54,462 bases of DNA from Thiopontia sp964344135 (GCA_964344135.1 CAYFMF010000007.1:1-54462), one strand, 5' to 3'. Positions 25,712 through 35,487 are shown, numbered from the stretch's first letter. The notes: a model not told the origin generated them from the letters alone. Made by a program: numbers and translations.

Positions 25712-26092
25712 ATGGCAGTAAGTAAAGACGATATCCTGGAAGCCATTTCCAACATGAGTGTAATGGAGGTCGTAGAGCTGATCTCTGACATGGAAGAGAA
25801 GTTTGGCGTATCTGCAGCGGCAGCGGTTGCAGTTGCAGCAGCTCCGGCTGGTGGTGACGCTGGTGCTGCGGCAGAAGAGCAGACCGAGTTTGACGTGGTT
25901 CTTGGCGGCTTCGGTGACAACAAGGTTGCAGTCATCAAGGCGGTTCGCGCTGCAACTGGTCTGGGGCTGAAAGAGGCGAAGGCACTGGTTGAATCTGCTC
26001 CTGCTCCTGTCAAGGAGGCGGTATCCAAGGATGAGGCTGAGGAGCTCAAGAAGCAGCTGGAAGAGGCTGGCGCTTCTGTAGAGGTCAAGTAA
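25712..26092 (+). CDS. rplL: Ribosomal protein L7/L12
   Basis: L7/L12 forms the flexible multi-copy stalk that recruits translation GTPases. The 126 residues comprise an N-terminal dimerisation domain, an Ala/Gly-rich hinge around residues 35-55, and the C-terminal factor-binding domain with VILGGFGDNKVAVIK-type sequence and GLGLKEAKALVE. AGGAG lies upstream of the ATG. A hairpin region separates it from rpoB. Confidence 0.98.
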   Translation: MAVSKDDILEAISNMSVMEVVELISDMEEKFGVSAAAAVAVAAAPAGGDAGAAAEEQTEFDVVLGGFGDNKVAVIKAVRAATGLGLKEAKALVESAPAPVKEAVSKDEAEELKKQLEEAGASVEVK

Positions 26093-26112
26093 GCTGACCT
26101 TGATTGCAGCAG

Positions 26113-26161
26113 TCGCATACTGATGCGATCTGGCTGGCGGCATTATGCCGCCGGCCTTTTT
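26113..26161 (+). terminator. rplL-rpoB attenuator: two consecutive hairpins
   Basis: The first hairpin is TCGCAT-ACTG-ATGCGA (26113-26128). The second is a long GC-rich stem spanning 26132-26156, including a perfect GGCGGCAT/ATGCCGCC core, followed by TTTTT (26157-26161). In E. coli a partial terminator and RNase III site at this location set the ratio of ribosomal protein to RNA polymerase transcripts; the same role is inferred here. Confidence 0.75.
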
Positions 26162-26261
26162 GCGCTGTTGGACCAGAGTAAATCTGGACCCCAGCGAACG
26201 ACAAGTTTTAGCGGTTCAGGGGTTCCTGCTCCGCGATATTTATTGATGATAGAGGGTTCCA

Positions 26262-29200
26262 ATGGCATACGCTTTCACTGAGAAGAAAAGAATTCGCAAG
26301 AGCTTTGGCAAACGTCCAAATGTGATGGAGGTTCCCTACCTGCTGGCAATCCAACTGGATTCATTCCGGGATTTTCTGCAGATGGGGGTCGCTGTTGAGG
26401 ATCGAAAGAGTAGTGGACTGCAGGCTGCATTCAACTCCATCTTCCCGATTGAGGCCTACTCTGGAAATGCGGCACTGGAGTATGTCAGCTACCGCCTCGG
26501 AACCCCGGCATTTGATGTCAAGGAGTGTCAGCAGCGTGGAATGACCTATGCAGCTCCACTTCGTGTCAAGGTGCGCCTGATCATCTACGACAAGAGCTCC
26601 AAGAACAAGGTGGTCAAGGATATCAAGGAGCAAGAGGTCTACATGGGTGACATCCCGCTGATGACCGACAATGGCACCTTCGTTGTGAATGGTACCGAGC
26701 GTGTAATCGTCTCGCAGCTGCACCGTTCCCCAGGTGTATTCTTTGAGCATGACAAGGGGAAGACCCACTCCTCCGGGAAGCTGCTCTTCTCCGCACGTGT
26801 GATCCCCTATCGTGGATCCTGGCTCGACTTCGAGTTTGACCACAAGGACCTGCTCTACGTACGTATCGATCGTCGCAGAAAATTGCCTGCAACCATTCTG
26901 TTGCGCGCACTGGGTTTCTCAACCCAGGAGATCCTGGAGCGCTTCTTTGAGACCGATCGCTTCTTCTGTTCCGAGGATGGGGTCAGTTTTGAGGTGATTC
27001 CGGAGCGTCTGCGTGGCGAGATTGCCGCCTTCGATATCAAGGCCGGCAAGAAGACTCTGGTAGAGACCGGACGCAGGATTACTGCACGCCATATCCGCGA
27101 GATGGAGAAGGCTGGAATTTCCTCTCTGGAGGTTCCGGATGAGTTCATTGTGGGGCGTACCCTGGGCAAGGATCTGATTGATACCGAGACAGGAGAGCTG
27201 ATTGCAGCTGCAAATGATGAGATCACCGAGGAGTTGCTCGGGCAGATTGTCGAGTCAAGAGCTGCCGAATTCCAGACACTCTTCGTCAATGAGCTGGATC
27301 GGGGTGCCTACCTCTCAGAGACCCTGAGAAATGATGTTACCACTACACAGCTTGAGGCCCAGGTCGAGATCTACCGCATGATGCGTCCAGGTGAGCCACC
27401 TACACAGGAGTCGGCAGAGAACCTGTTCCACAGCCTCTTCTTCACGCTGGATCGCTACGACCTCTCCGCAGTGGGAAGGATGAAGTTCAATCGCCGTCTC
27501 TCCCGTGAGGCACTGGATGGTGAGGGCGTTCTCTCCAACGACGATATTGTTGATGTCATGAAGGCATTGATTGATATCAAGGATGGACGTGGTGTGGTCG
27601 ATGATATCGATAACCTCGGAAACCGTCGCATCCGCAGTGTGGGTGAGATGGCGGAGAATCAGTTCCGTATCGGGCTGGTACGTGTTGAGCGTGCAGTCAA
27701 GGAGCGTCTCAATATTGCGGAGTCCGAGGGGCTGATGCCTCAGGAGCTGATCAATGCAAAACCAATCTCTGCAGCGATCAAGGAGTTTTTTGGCTCCAGT
27801 CAGCTCTCCCAGTTTATGGATCAGGTCAACCCGCTCTCCGAGGTGACCCACAAGCGCCGCATCTCCGCGCTGGGACCGGGCGGACTGACACGTGAGCGTG
27901 CCGGTTTTGAGGTGCGTGACGTACACCCAACCCACTATGGACGTGTATGTCCGATCGAGACCCCGGAAGGCCCGAATATTGGGCTGATCAATACCCTGGC
28001 AGTCTATGCACGTACCAACGAGTATGGCTTCCTGGAGACGCCATACCGCAAGGTGGTAGATGGTCAGGTGAGCAATGAGATCGTCTATCTCTCTGCCTAT
28101 GACGAGATTAATTTCCACATCGCACAGGCAAGCGCCAAGACAGATGGCTCTGGAAAACTGCAGGGTGATCTGCTCTCCTGTCGCTACCAGAATGAGTTCA
28201 CCATGGCCTCACCAGATGTGATTGAGTACATGGATGTCTCGCCACGGCAGATTGTCTCTGTTGCGGCATCCCTGATTCCGTTCCTGGAGCATGACGATGC
28301 AAACCGTGCATTGATGGGCGCAAACATGCAGCGTCAGGCAGTACCAACCATGCGTGCGGAGAAGCCGCTGGTGGGAACCGGTATTGAGCGTGATGTGGCG
28401 GTGGATTCCGGTGTTGCAGTGGTGGCCAGGCGTGGTGGTGTGGTCGATTTTGTTGATGGTGGCCGTATTGTGGTCCGGGTTAACGATGACGAGGCGGTTG
28501 CCGGTGAGTCTGGTGTTGATATCTACAACCTCACCAAATATACCCGCTCCAACCAGAATACCTGCATCAACCAGCGCCCTCTGGTTAACCCGGGGGACCT
28601 GATTGCGCGCGGGGATGTGCTGGCAGATGGCCCATCAACCGATATGGGTGAGCTGGCACTGGGTCAGAACCTGACCGTCGCCTTCATGCCATGGAATGGA
28701 TACAACTTTGAGGACTCCATTCTGATCTCCGAGCGTGTGGTGGAAGAGGATCGCTACACCACAATTCATATCGAAGAGCTCACCTGCATGGCTCGGGACA
28801 CCAAGCTGGGTTCCGAGGAGATCACCTCTGATATCCCCAATGTGGGAGAGGCTGCCCTGGGGCGCCTGGATGAGTCCGGTATCGTCTATATCGGTGCAGA
28901 GGTGAACCCTGGTGATATTCTGGTGGGCAAGGTGACACCGAAGGGTGAGACACAGTTGACTCCAGAGGAGAAGCTTCTGCGTGCGATCTTCGGCGAGAAG
29001 GCCTCCGACGTGAAGGACACCTCTCTGCGTGCCAAGTCCTCAATGGCTGGAACGGTCGTCGATGTTCGGGTCTTCACCCGTGATGGCATCCAGAAGGACA
29101 AGCGTTCTCTCGATATCGAAGAGCTGGAGCTGGATGATGTTCGCAAGGATCTCAACTCCAGACAGAGGATTATCGAGGAGGATATCTTCCAGCGTCTTGA

Positions 29201-30335
29201 GAAGCTGCTGGTCGGCAAGGTCGCGGACGGTGGTCCGGGATCGATCAAGTCCGGGGACAAGATCACCAAGACCTATCTCAAGGATCTGGGGCGCGAGAAG
29301 TGGTTCGAGATTCGGATGCGCAATGATGATGTCAATCAGAAGCTGGAGCTTGCCAGAGAGCAGCTCACCCAGCAGCGTGAAGAGATTGAGCGTATCTTCG
29401 AGGAGAAGAAGGGCAAGATCACAGGTGGTGACGATCTGGCACCGGGCGTCCAGAAGATGGTCAAGGTCTATGTTGCGGTCAAGCGTCGTATCCAGCCGGG
29501 TGACAAGATGGCGGGCCGTCACGGTAACAAGGGTGTAATCTCCCGTATTGTCCCGGTTGAGGACATGCCACATACCGAGGATGGCTCACCAGTTGATATT
29601 GTTCTCAATCCACTGGGTGTACCTTCCCGTATGAATATTGGACAGGTTCTGGAGGTCCATCTTGGCTGGGCTGCAAAGGGGCTGGGAATCAAGATTGCAG
29701 GGATGCTCGATGGTGGTGCCGAAATCAAGAAGGTTCGAGGCTTCCTGGACAAGGTCTACAATGTGAGTGGGCAGAAGGAGGAGCTGGATTCTCTGTCGGA
29801 CAGTGAGGTGATGGGGATGGCCAATAACCTCCGAAGAGGTGTTCCAATGGCAACCCCGGCCTTTGATGGTGCCCATGAGGAGGAGATCAAGAACATGCTG
29901 AAGCTGGCAGATCTTCCGGAGAGTGGGCAGACCACACTCTATGATGGTCGAACCGGTGAGGCCTTTGATCGTCCGGTGACGGTTGGTGTGATGCATATCA
30001 TCAAGCTCAACCATCTGGTTGCAGACAAGATGCATGCCCGCTCTACAGGACCATACAGTCTGGTGACCCAGCAGCCACTGGGCGGAAAGGCGCAGTTTGG
30101 TGGCCAGCGCTTTGGTGAGATGGAGGTCTGGGCACTGGAGGCCTATGGCGCTTCCCATGTCCTGCAGGAGATGTTGACCGTGAAGTCCGACGATGTCTCC
30201 GGTCGTACACGCATGTACAAGAACATTGTGGATGGTGACTACAGGATTGATGCAGGAATGCCGGAGTCCTTCAATGTGTTGCTGAAGGAGATCCGTTCAC
30301 TGGCGATTGATATTGATTTGGAACAGGTGGATTAA
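26262..30335 (+). CDS. rpoB: RNA polymerase beta subunit
   Basis: The beta subunit forms one pincer of RNA polymerase and much of the active site. The 1357 residues are full length. The rifampicin pocket is at 511-541 (GSSQLSQFMDQ then VNPLSEV then THKRRISALGPGG). The resistance positions equivalent to E. coli D516, H526 and S531 are wild type (D520, H530, S535), while E. coli N518 and I524 are Val522 and Val528. The C-terminal GGKAQFGGQRFGEMEVWALEAYGA is present. rpoC starts 63 nt downstream. Confidence 0.98.
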   Translation: MAYAFTEKKRIRKSFGKRPNVMEVPYLLAIQLDSFRDFLQMGVAVEDRKSSGLQAAFNSIFPIEAYSGNAALEYVSYRLGTPAFDVKECQQRGMTYAAPLRVKVRLIIYDKSSKNKVVKDIKEQEVYMGDIPLMTDNGTFVVNGTERVIVSQLHRSPGVFFEHDKGKTHSSGKLLFSARVIPYRGSWLDFEFDHKDLLYVRIDRRRKLPATILLRALGFSTQEILERFFETDRFFCSEDGVSFEVIPERLRGEIAAFDIKAGKKTLVETGRRITARHIREMEKAGISSLEVPDEFIVGRTLGKDLIDTETGELIAAANDEITEELLGQIVESRAAEFQTLFVNELDRGAYLSETLRNDVTTTQLEAQVEIYRMMRPGEPPTQESAENLFHSLFFTLDRYDLSAVGRMKFNRRLSREALDGEGVLSNDDIVDVMKALIDIKDGRGVVDDIDNLGNRRIRSVGEMAENQFRIGLVRVERAVKERLNIAESEGLMPQELINAKPISAAIKEFFGSSQLSQFMDQVNPLSEVTHKRRISALGPGGLTRERAGFEVRDVHPTHYGRVCPIETPEGPNIGLINTLAVYARTNEYGFLETPYRKVVDGQVSNEIVYLSAYDEINFHIAQASAKTDGSGKLQGDLLSCRYQNEFTMASPDVIEYMDVSPRQIVSVAASLIPFLEHDDANRALMGANMQRQAVPTMRAEKPLVGTGIERDVAVDSGVAVVARRGGVVDFVDGGRIVVRVNDDEAVAGESGVDIYNLTKYTRSNQNTCINQRPLVNPGDLIARGDVLADGPSTDMGELALGQNLTVAFMPWNGYNFEDSILISERVVEEDRYTTIHIEELTCMARDTKLGSEEITSDIPNVGEAALGRLDESGIVYIGAEVNPGDILVGKVTPKGETQLTPEEKLLRAIFGEKASDVKDTSLRAKSSMAGTVVDVRVFTRDGIQKDKRSLDIEELELDDVRKDLNSRQRIIEEDIFQRLEKLLVGKVADGGPGSIKSGDKITKTYLKDLGREKWFEIRMRNDDVNQKLELAREQLTQQREEIERIFEEKKGKITGGDDLAPGVQKMVKVYVAVKRRIQPGDKMAGRHGNKGVISRIVPVEDMPHTEDGSPVDIVLNPLGVPSRMNIGQVLEVHLGWAAKGLGIKIAGMLDGGAEIKKVRGFLDKVYNVSGQKEELDSLSDSEVMGMANNLRRGVPMATPAFDGAHEEEIKNMLKLADLPESGQTTLYDGRTGEAFDRPVTVGVMHIIKLNHLVADKMHARSTGPYSLVTQQPLGGKAQFGGQRFGEMEVWALEAYGASHVLQEMLTVKSDDVSGRTRMYKNIVDGDYRIDAGMPESFNVLLKEIRSLAIDIDLEQVD

Positions 30336-30398
30336 GGGCAGTTGCAGAGCAACTGACTATAGACCCTGACCACGAAACTGTTTCATTAGGAGAAGAGA

Positions 30399-33300
30399 AT
30401 GAGAGACCTACTCAATTTTTTGAAAGCTCAGCAGGAGACTGAGGATTTTGACGCAATCCGTATCGGACTGGCATCACCCGAGAAGATCCGTTCCTGGTCC
30501 TTTGGTGAGGTCAAGAAGCCAGAGACCATCAATTATCGCACCTTCAAGCCGGAGCGTGATGGCCTCTTCTGTGCCAAGATCTTTGGTCCAACCAAGGATT
30601 ACGAGTGCCTTTGCGGAAAATACAAGCGCCTCAAGCACCGTGGAGTGGTTTGTGAGAAGTGTGGTGTCGAGGTAACCCTCTCCAAGGTGCGTCGTGAGCG
30701 CATGGGACATATCGATCTGGCCAGTCCGGTTGCCCATATCTGGTATCTCCGTTCGCTCCCTTCCCGTCTCGGCATGTTGCTGGATATCACCCTGAAGAAT
30801 ATCGAGCGTGTTCTCTACTTTGAGTCATTCATTGTGATTGAACCGGGGATGACCGATCTGGAGCGTGGTCAGCTGCTGACCGATGATCAGTATCTGGATG
30901 CAATCGAGGAGTGGGGAGATGAGTTTGATGCCCGCATGGGTGCAGAGGCGATTGATCAGCTGATTCGAGGGATGGATCTGCAGGTGATCTCCGCACAGCT
31001 TCGTGAGGAGCTGGCGGCGACCCGCTCCGAGGCCAAGACCAAGAAGCTCTCCAAGCGTCTGAAGCTGATTGAGGGATTCCTGGAGTCTGGCAACAAGCCG
31101 GAGTGGATGCTGCTTCGTGTGCTGCCTGTGCTGCCACCAGAGTTGAGACCACTGGTTCCGCTTGAGGGGGGACGTTTTGCAACCTCTGATCTCAATGATC
31201 TCTACCGTCGTGTGATTAACCGTAATAATCGTCTGAAGCGTCTGCTGGACCTCTCCGCACCGGACATTATTGTCCGTAATGAGAAGCGCATGCTCCAGGA
31301 GTCGGTTGATGCACTGCTGGATAATGGTCGTCGTGGTCGTGCCGTAACCGGTACCAACAAGCGTCCACTCAAGTCCCTTGCCGACATGATCAAGGGCAAG
31401 CAGGGTCGTTTCCGTCAGAATCTGCTTGGCAAGCGTGTCGACTACTCCGGTCGTTCGGTCATCGTGGTGGGGCCAACCCTGAAACTGCACCAGTGTGGCC
31501 TGCCGAAGGCGATGGCACTGGAGCTCTTCAAGCCCTTTATCTTTGGCAAGCTGCAGCTGCGTGGTCTGGCGACCACCATCAAGGCGGCAAAGAAGATGGT
31601 GGAGCGTGAAGAGGGTGTGGTATGGGACATTCTTGACGAGGTGATTCGTGAGCACCCGGTGATGCTCAACCGTGCGCCAACACTGCACCGTCTCGGCATC
31701 CAGGCCTTCGAGCCGGTGCTGATTGAGGGCAAGGCGATTCAGCTCCACCCACTGGTCTGTACTGCATTCAACGCGGATTTCGATGGTGACCAGATGGCGG
31801 TCCATGTGCCGCTCTCCATTGAGGCACAGCTGGAGGCACGTACCCTGATGCTGGCGAGCAATAATGTGCTCCACCCGGCCAATGGTGAACCGATTATTGT
31901 CCCAACCCAGGATGTTGTATTGGGTCTCTACTACATGACCCGTGAGCGCATTAATGCCAGGGGTGAGGGCTCCATCTTTGCAGATGTGAACGAGTTGCGT
32001 CGTGCCTACGACAGCAAGTTGGTGGATATTCATGCAAGGATTGAGGTCAGGATCAGTGAGACTCTGGTTGATGAAGAGGGCAACAAGAGCAGCTCAACCA
32101 GTCGTGTGAAGACCACAGTAGGGCGTGCACTGCTCTCCGAGATTCTTCCGGAGGGGCTCTCCTTTAACGAGATCAACAAGACGCTAACCAAGCGGGTGGT
32201 CTCCGGTCTGGTGGATGTCTGTTATCGGACACTGGGCCTCAAGACGACCGTCGTCTTTGCAGACAAGCTGATGTATACCGGTTTTGAGAACTCAACCCGT
32301 GCGGGTGTCTCCTTCGGTGCCGACGACATGATCATTCCGGAGGACAAGGCCTCCATTCTGGCGCAGGCCGAGGGTGAGGTGAAGGAGATCCAGGATCAGT
32401 ATGCGACTGGTCTGGTCACCAATGGCGAGCGCTACAACAAGGTAGTGGACATCTGGACCCATGCCAATGACCAGGTCGCCAAGGCGATGATGGACAAGAT
32501 TGGCAGTGAGGATGTGGTGGATCGTGAGGGTAACAGTACCTCCCAGGATTCATTTAACTCCATCTTCATGATGGCTGACTCCGGCGCGCGTGGTTCTGCC
32601 GCACAGATCAGACAGCTTGCCGGTATGCGTGGACTGATGGCAAAACCGGATGGCTCCATCATCGAGACCCCGATTACTGCGAACTTCCGTGAGGGGCTGA
32701 ATGTACTGCAGTACTTCATCTCAACCCATGGTGCTCGCAAGGGGCTGGCCGATACCGCACTGAAGACCGCAAACTCCGGTTATCTGACCCGTCGACTGGT
32801 GGATGTCTCTCAGGATCTGGTGATTACCGAGGATGATTGCGGGACAACGGATGGTGTCCTGATGCAGACCATCATCGAGGGCGGTGATGTCATCGAGCCA
32901 CTGCGTGAGCGTGTGCTGGGTCGTGTTGCCTCAGAGAATGTGGTCAAGCCGGGTACCGATGAGCTGCTGATTGCAGTGGGTACCCTGATTGACGAGAAGG
33001 TGGCCGATCTGCTGGAGGAGAATGGTATCGATCAGATGCGTGTCCGCTCCATCATTACCTGTGAGACCCGTGATGGTGTCTGTGCCAAGTGTTATGGGCG
33101 TGACCTTGCGCGTGGCGATCTCATCAGCGAGGGTGAGGCAGTGGGCGTCATTGCAGCACAATCAATTGGTGAGCCGGGAACCCAGCTCACCATGCGTACC
33201 TTCCATATTGGTGGTGCGGCATCCCGTGCAGCAGCAGACAACAGTGTCGATGTAAACAACAAGGGGCAGGTCCATCTCCATAATGTGCGCTCGGTAGAGC

Positions 33301-34688
33301 ATGCGGATGGTCACCATGTTGCGGTCTCTCGTTCGGGCGAGGTTGCCGTTGTGGATGAGGCGGGTCTGGAGCGTGAGCGCTACAAGATTCCATATGGTGC
33401 AGAGATCACTATTTCGGATGGTGATGCCGTTGATCCAGGCCAGACCATTGTCACCTGGGATCCGCACACCCACCCGGTTGTGACCGAGGTGGCCGGTTTT
33501 GTTCGCTTCAACTACTTCGTGGATGGTGTCTCCTACCGCAAGGAGACCGATGAGGTTACAGGGCTGACCAGTGTTGTGGTGACGGATGCAAAGCAGCGTG
33601 CCACCGGTGATCAGACAGTTACGGTTACGGATGGCAAGGGTGAAGAGCACGAGGAGGTTGTTGGAAATCGTGATCTGCGCCCAATGATCATGCTGCTGGA
33701 TGAGAGCGGGCAGGAGATCATGATTCCTGGAACCAGTGTTCCTGCGCAGTATTTCCTCCCTGCCGGTGCGATTGTTACGGTAGAGGATGGGGCCACCATT
33801 GGTGTGGGTGATGTTCTTGCAAGAATCCCGCAGGAGGCGGGCAAGACTCGTGATATCACCGGTGGTCTGCCACGTGTAGCCGACCTGTTTGAGGCGCGCA
33901 AGCCGAAAGAGCCATCCGTGATGGCGGAACAGACCGGAACCATCACCTTTGGCAAGGAGACCAAGGGCAAGCAGCGTGTGGTCATCGTCGGCGAGGATGG
34001 TGAGCAGACCGAGACCCTGATTCCCAAGTTCCGCCATGTCACCGTCTTTGAGGGTGAGCATGTCGAGAAGGGTGAGGTCATCGTTGACGGGGCACCGGAT
34101 CCGCATGACATTCTTCGCCTCAAGGGTATTCCGGAGTTGGCGAAGTACATCACCAATGAGGTTCAGGATGTCTACCGACTGCAGGGTGTTGGGATCAATG
34201 ACAAGCACATTGAGTGTATTGTTCGCCAGATGTTGCGTCGCGTGGTCATTGTGCATCCTGGGGATAGCAAGTTCCTTCAGGGTGAGCAGGTGGAGCGTGC
34301 AAGAATGCTGGATGAGAATGATCGAGTGGTTGGATTGGGCAAGATGCCCGCCTCCTACGAGAACGTCCTGCTGGGCATTACCAAGGCATCGCTGGCAACC
34401 GATTCGTTTGTCTCAGCCGCCTCCTTCCAGGAGACCACCCGTGTTCTCACCGAGGCGTCGGTTACAGGCAAGAGTGATGATCTGAGAGGCCTCAAGGAGA
34501 ATGTGATTGTGGGACGCCTGATTCCGGCAGGTACCGGACTGGCGCACCACAAGCAGCGTCGCGAGCGCAGAAAGATCTTCTCCGATACCGATCTTCACAA
34601 GCTGGTGGAAGAGGGCACGGAGCTCGATGAGGTTGTCGCTGATTCTGCAGAGGTGGTTGAGGAGGCAACAGCTGCAGCAGAGGAGTAG
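30399..34688 (+). CDS. rpoC: RNA polymerase beta-prime subunit
   Basis: The beta-prime subunit carries the catalytic Mg-binding loop NADFDGD at residues 458-464, the same numbering as E. coli. The N-terminal zinc site uses C70, C72, C85 and C88. The second zinc site uses the DDCGTTDG cysteine and the CETRDGVCAKCYG cluster. The 1429-residue length is in the gammaproteobacterial range and includes the lineage insertion near the C-terminus. Its end is followed by a strong hairpin and then a new promoter for the str genes. Confidence 0.98.
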   Translation: MRDLLNFLKAQQETEDFDAIRIGLASPEKIRSWSFGEVKKPETINYRTFKPERDGLFCAKIFGPTKDYECLCGKYKRLKHRGVVCEKCGVEVTLSKVRRERMGHIDLASPVAHIWYLRSLPSRLGMLLDITLKNIERVLYFESFIVIEPGMTDLERGQLLTDDQYLDAIEEWGDEFDARMGAEAIDQLIRGMDLQVISAQLREELAATRSEAKTKKLSKRLKLIEGFLESGNKPEWMLLRVLPVLPPELRPLVPLEGGRFATSDLNDLYRRVINRNNRLKRLLDLSAPDIIVRNEKRMLQESVDALLDNGRRGRAVTGTNKRPLKSLADMIKGKQGRFRQNLLGKRVDYSGRSVIVVGPTLKLHQCGLPKAMALELFKPFIFGKLQLRGLATTIKAAKKMVEREEGVVWDILDEVIREHPVMLNRAPTLHRLGIQAFEPVLIEGKAIQLHPLVCTAFNADFDGDQMAVHVPLSIEAQLEARTLMLASNNVLHPANGEPIIVPTQDVVLGLYYMTRERINARGEGSIFADVNELRRAYDSKLVDIHARIEVRISETLVDEEGNKSSSTSRVKTTVGRALLSEILPEGLSFNEINKTLTKRVVSGLVDVCYRTLGLKTTVVFADKLMYTGFENSTRAGVSFGADDMIIPEDKASILAQAEGEVKEIQDQYATGLVTNGERYNKVVDIWTHANDQVAKAMMDKIGSEDVVDREGNSTSQDSFNSIFMMADSGARGSAAQIRQLAGMRGLMAKPDGSIIETPITANFREGLNVLQYFISTHGARKGLADTALKTANSGYLTRRLVDVSQDLVITEDDCGTTDGVLMQTIIEGGDVIEPLRERVLGRVASENVVKPGTDELLIAVGTLIDEKVADLLEENGIDQMRVRSIITCETRDGVCAKCYGRDLARGDLISEGEAVGVIAAQSIGEPGTQLTMRTFHIGGAASRAAADNSVDVNNKGQVHLHNVRSVEHADGHHVAVSRSGEVAVVDEAGLERERYKIPYGAEITISDGDAVDPGQTIVTWDPHTHPVVTEVAGFVRFNYFVDGVSYRKETDEVTGLTSVVVTDAKQRATGDQTVTVTDGKGEEHEEVVGNRDLRPMIMLLDESGQEIMIPGTSVPAQYFLPAGAIVTVEDGATIGVGDVLARIPQEAGKTRDITGGLPRVADLFEARKPKEPSVMAEQTGTITFGKETKGKQRVVIVGEDGEQTETLIPKFRHVTVFEGEHVEKGEVIVDGAPDPHDILRLKGIPELAKYITNEVQDVYRLQGVGINDKHIECIVRQMLRRVVIVHPGDSKFLQGEQVERARMLDENDRVVGLGKMPASYENVLLGITKASLATDSFVSAASFQETTRVLTEASVTGKSDDLRGLKENVIVGRLIPAGTGLAHHKQRRERRKIFSDTDLHKLVEEGTELDEVVADSAEVVEEATAAAEE

Positions 34689-34695
34689 TCTTCCT

Positions 34696-34722
34696 GGGGC
34701 CTGATCCCCTGGATCGGGCCCC
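34696..34722 (+). terminator. Strong hairpin after rpoC, no U-tract
   Basis: A 12-bp stem (34696-34707 with 34711-34722, one G-U, loop CCT) begins 8 nt after the rpoC stop. No T-run follows, so it may stop exonucleases or mark processing rather than terminate on its own. Confidence 0.45.
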
Positions 34723-34788
34723 GGTTGCTACTCCGAATTGGGTGGTGGGGAGATTTGCAAATCTTTTGGCGGAAGGGGAGAAAAGCGC

Positions 34789-34817
34789 TTGACACTTTGG
34801 GTGACTCTCCATAGAAT
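34789..34817 (+). promoter_or_regulatory. Sigma-70 promoter of the str operon leader
   Basis: TTGACA at 34789-34794 and TAGAAT at 34812-34817 are separated by exactly 17 bp, close to consensus. Transcription would start near 34824, about 234 nt upstream of rpsL. Confidence 0.75.
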
Positions 34818-34868
34818 TCGCCTTCCTGATTGCGAGGAAGTCGTGCGTTAAACGGCAAAATCGCATAC

Positions 34869-34913
34869 CGACAGACCTTAAGTAATGAGAAGGTAGATGA
34901 GTCGGGTCTGCCG
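34869..34913 (+). other. Leader stem-loop enclosing a small ORF start
   Basis: CAGACC (34872-34877) pairs with GGTCTG (34905-34910); CG/CG pairs flank it after one mismatch. The loop contains the AGAAGG ribosome binding site and start codon of the ten-codon ORF at 34897, so this stem could mask or be opened by its translation. Confidence 0.4.
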
Positions 34914-34929
34914 AAACAAGAATGTATAA
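34897..34929 (+). CDS. Possible 10-residue leader peptide upstream of rpsL
   Basis: ATG at 34897 opens ten codons (MSRVCRNKNV) ending in TAA at 34927-34929, one base before the terminator stem. AGAAGG (34888-34893) is 3 nt upstream, closer than usual. Such a position suits a leader peptide controlling attenuation, but a chance ORF this short is also plausible. Confidence 0.25.
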   Translation: MSRVCRNKNV

Positions 34930-34958
34930 GATCGGTGCCATCTGGGCCGATCTTTTTT
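34930..34958 (+). terminator. Intrinsic terminator/attenuator in the str leader
   Basis: GATCGG (34930-34935) pairs with CCGATC (34947-34952), with further partial pairing inside, followed at once by six T (34953-34958). It lies about 135 nt after the promoter and 100 nt before rpsL, so every transcript from that promoter must pass it. Confidence 0.75.
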
Positions 34959-34977
34959 GTCGCGCTTGATCCGCGTT

Positions 34978-34990
34978 TGCTCTTTAACAC
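34978..34990 (+). promoter_or_regulatory. boxA antitermination element upstream of rpsL
   Basis: TGCTCTTTAACAC matches the rrn boxA consensus recognised in RNA by NusB and S10 (NusE). It lies 20 nt after the intrinsic terminator and 68 nt before the rpsL start. Placed here it would equip polymerases for the long str-S10 run. Confidence 0.7.
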
Positions 34991-35057
34991 TGATTATTGA
35001 AGTCAGACAGCGGTTCTTGTGCCCTAAGCAAAAGTGATGAGCTAAAGAATAGAGAAA

Positions 35058-35432
35058 ATGGCAACGATTAATCAGTTGGTTAGAAAACCACGTAAGGTTC
35101 AGAAAGAGAAGAGCAACGTTCCTGCGCTGGACGCCTGTCCACAGAAGCGAGGCGTCTGTACTCGCGTATATACCACCACACCAAAGAAGCCAAACTCGGC
35201 AATGCGCAAGGTTGCCCGTGTCCGTTTGACCAACAGCATGGAGGTCTCCTCCTATATCGGTGGTGAGGGGCATAACCTTCAGGAGCACTCGGTGGTTCTG
35301 ATTCGTGGTGGACGTGTAAAGGATCTTCCTGGTGTTCGTTACCACGTGGTTCGTGGCAGCCTCGATACCACAGGTGTTGAGTCTCGTCGTCAGGGTCGAT
35401 CCAAGTATGGTGCCAAGAAGCCAAAAAGCTAA
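35058..35432 (+). CDS. rpsL: Ribosomal protein S12
   Basis: S12 lies at the decoding centre and affects accuracy. The 124-residue protein keeps the streptomycin-sensitive lysines in TTTPKKPNSAMRK and GGRVKDLPGVRYH. The Asp after the second Lys is the site methylthiolated in E. coli. It heads the str operon rpsL-rpsG-fusA-tufA. No strong Shine-Dalgarno is visible (AGAGA only). Confidence 0.98.
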   Translation: MATINQLVRKPRKVQKEKSNVPALDACPQKRGVCTRVYTTTPKKPNSAMRKVARVRLTNSMEVSSYIGGEGHNLQEHSVVLIRGGRVKDLPGVRYHVVRGSLDTTGVESRRQGRSKYGAKKPKS

Positions 35433-35487
35433 CCGTCTGAATTGATTAGATAATATTACCGACTAAACCAGAAGTTCGAGAAAGCAG

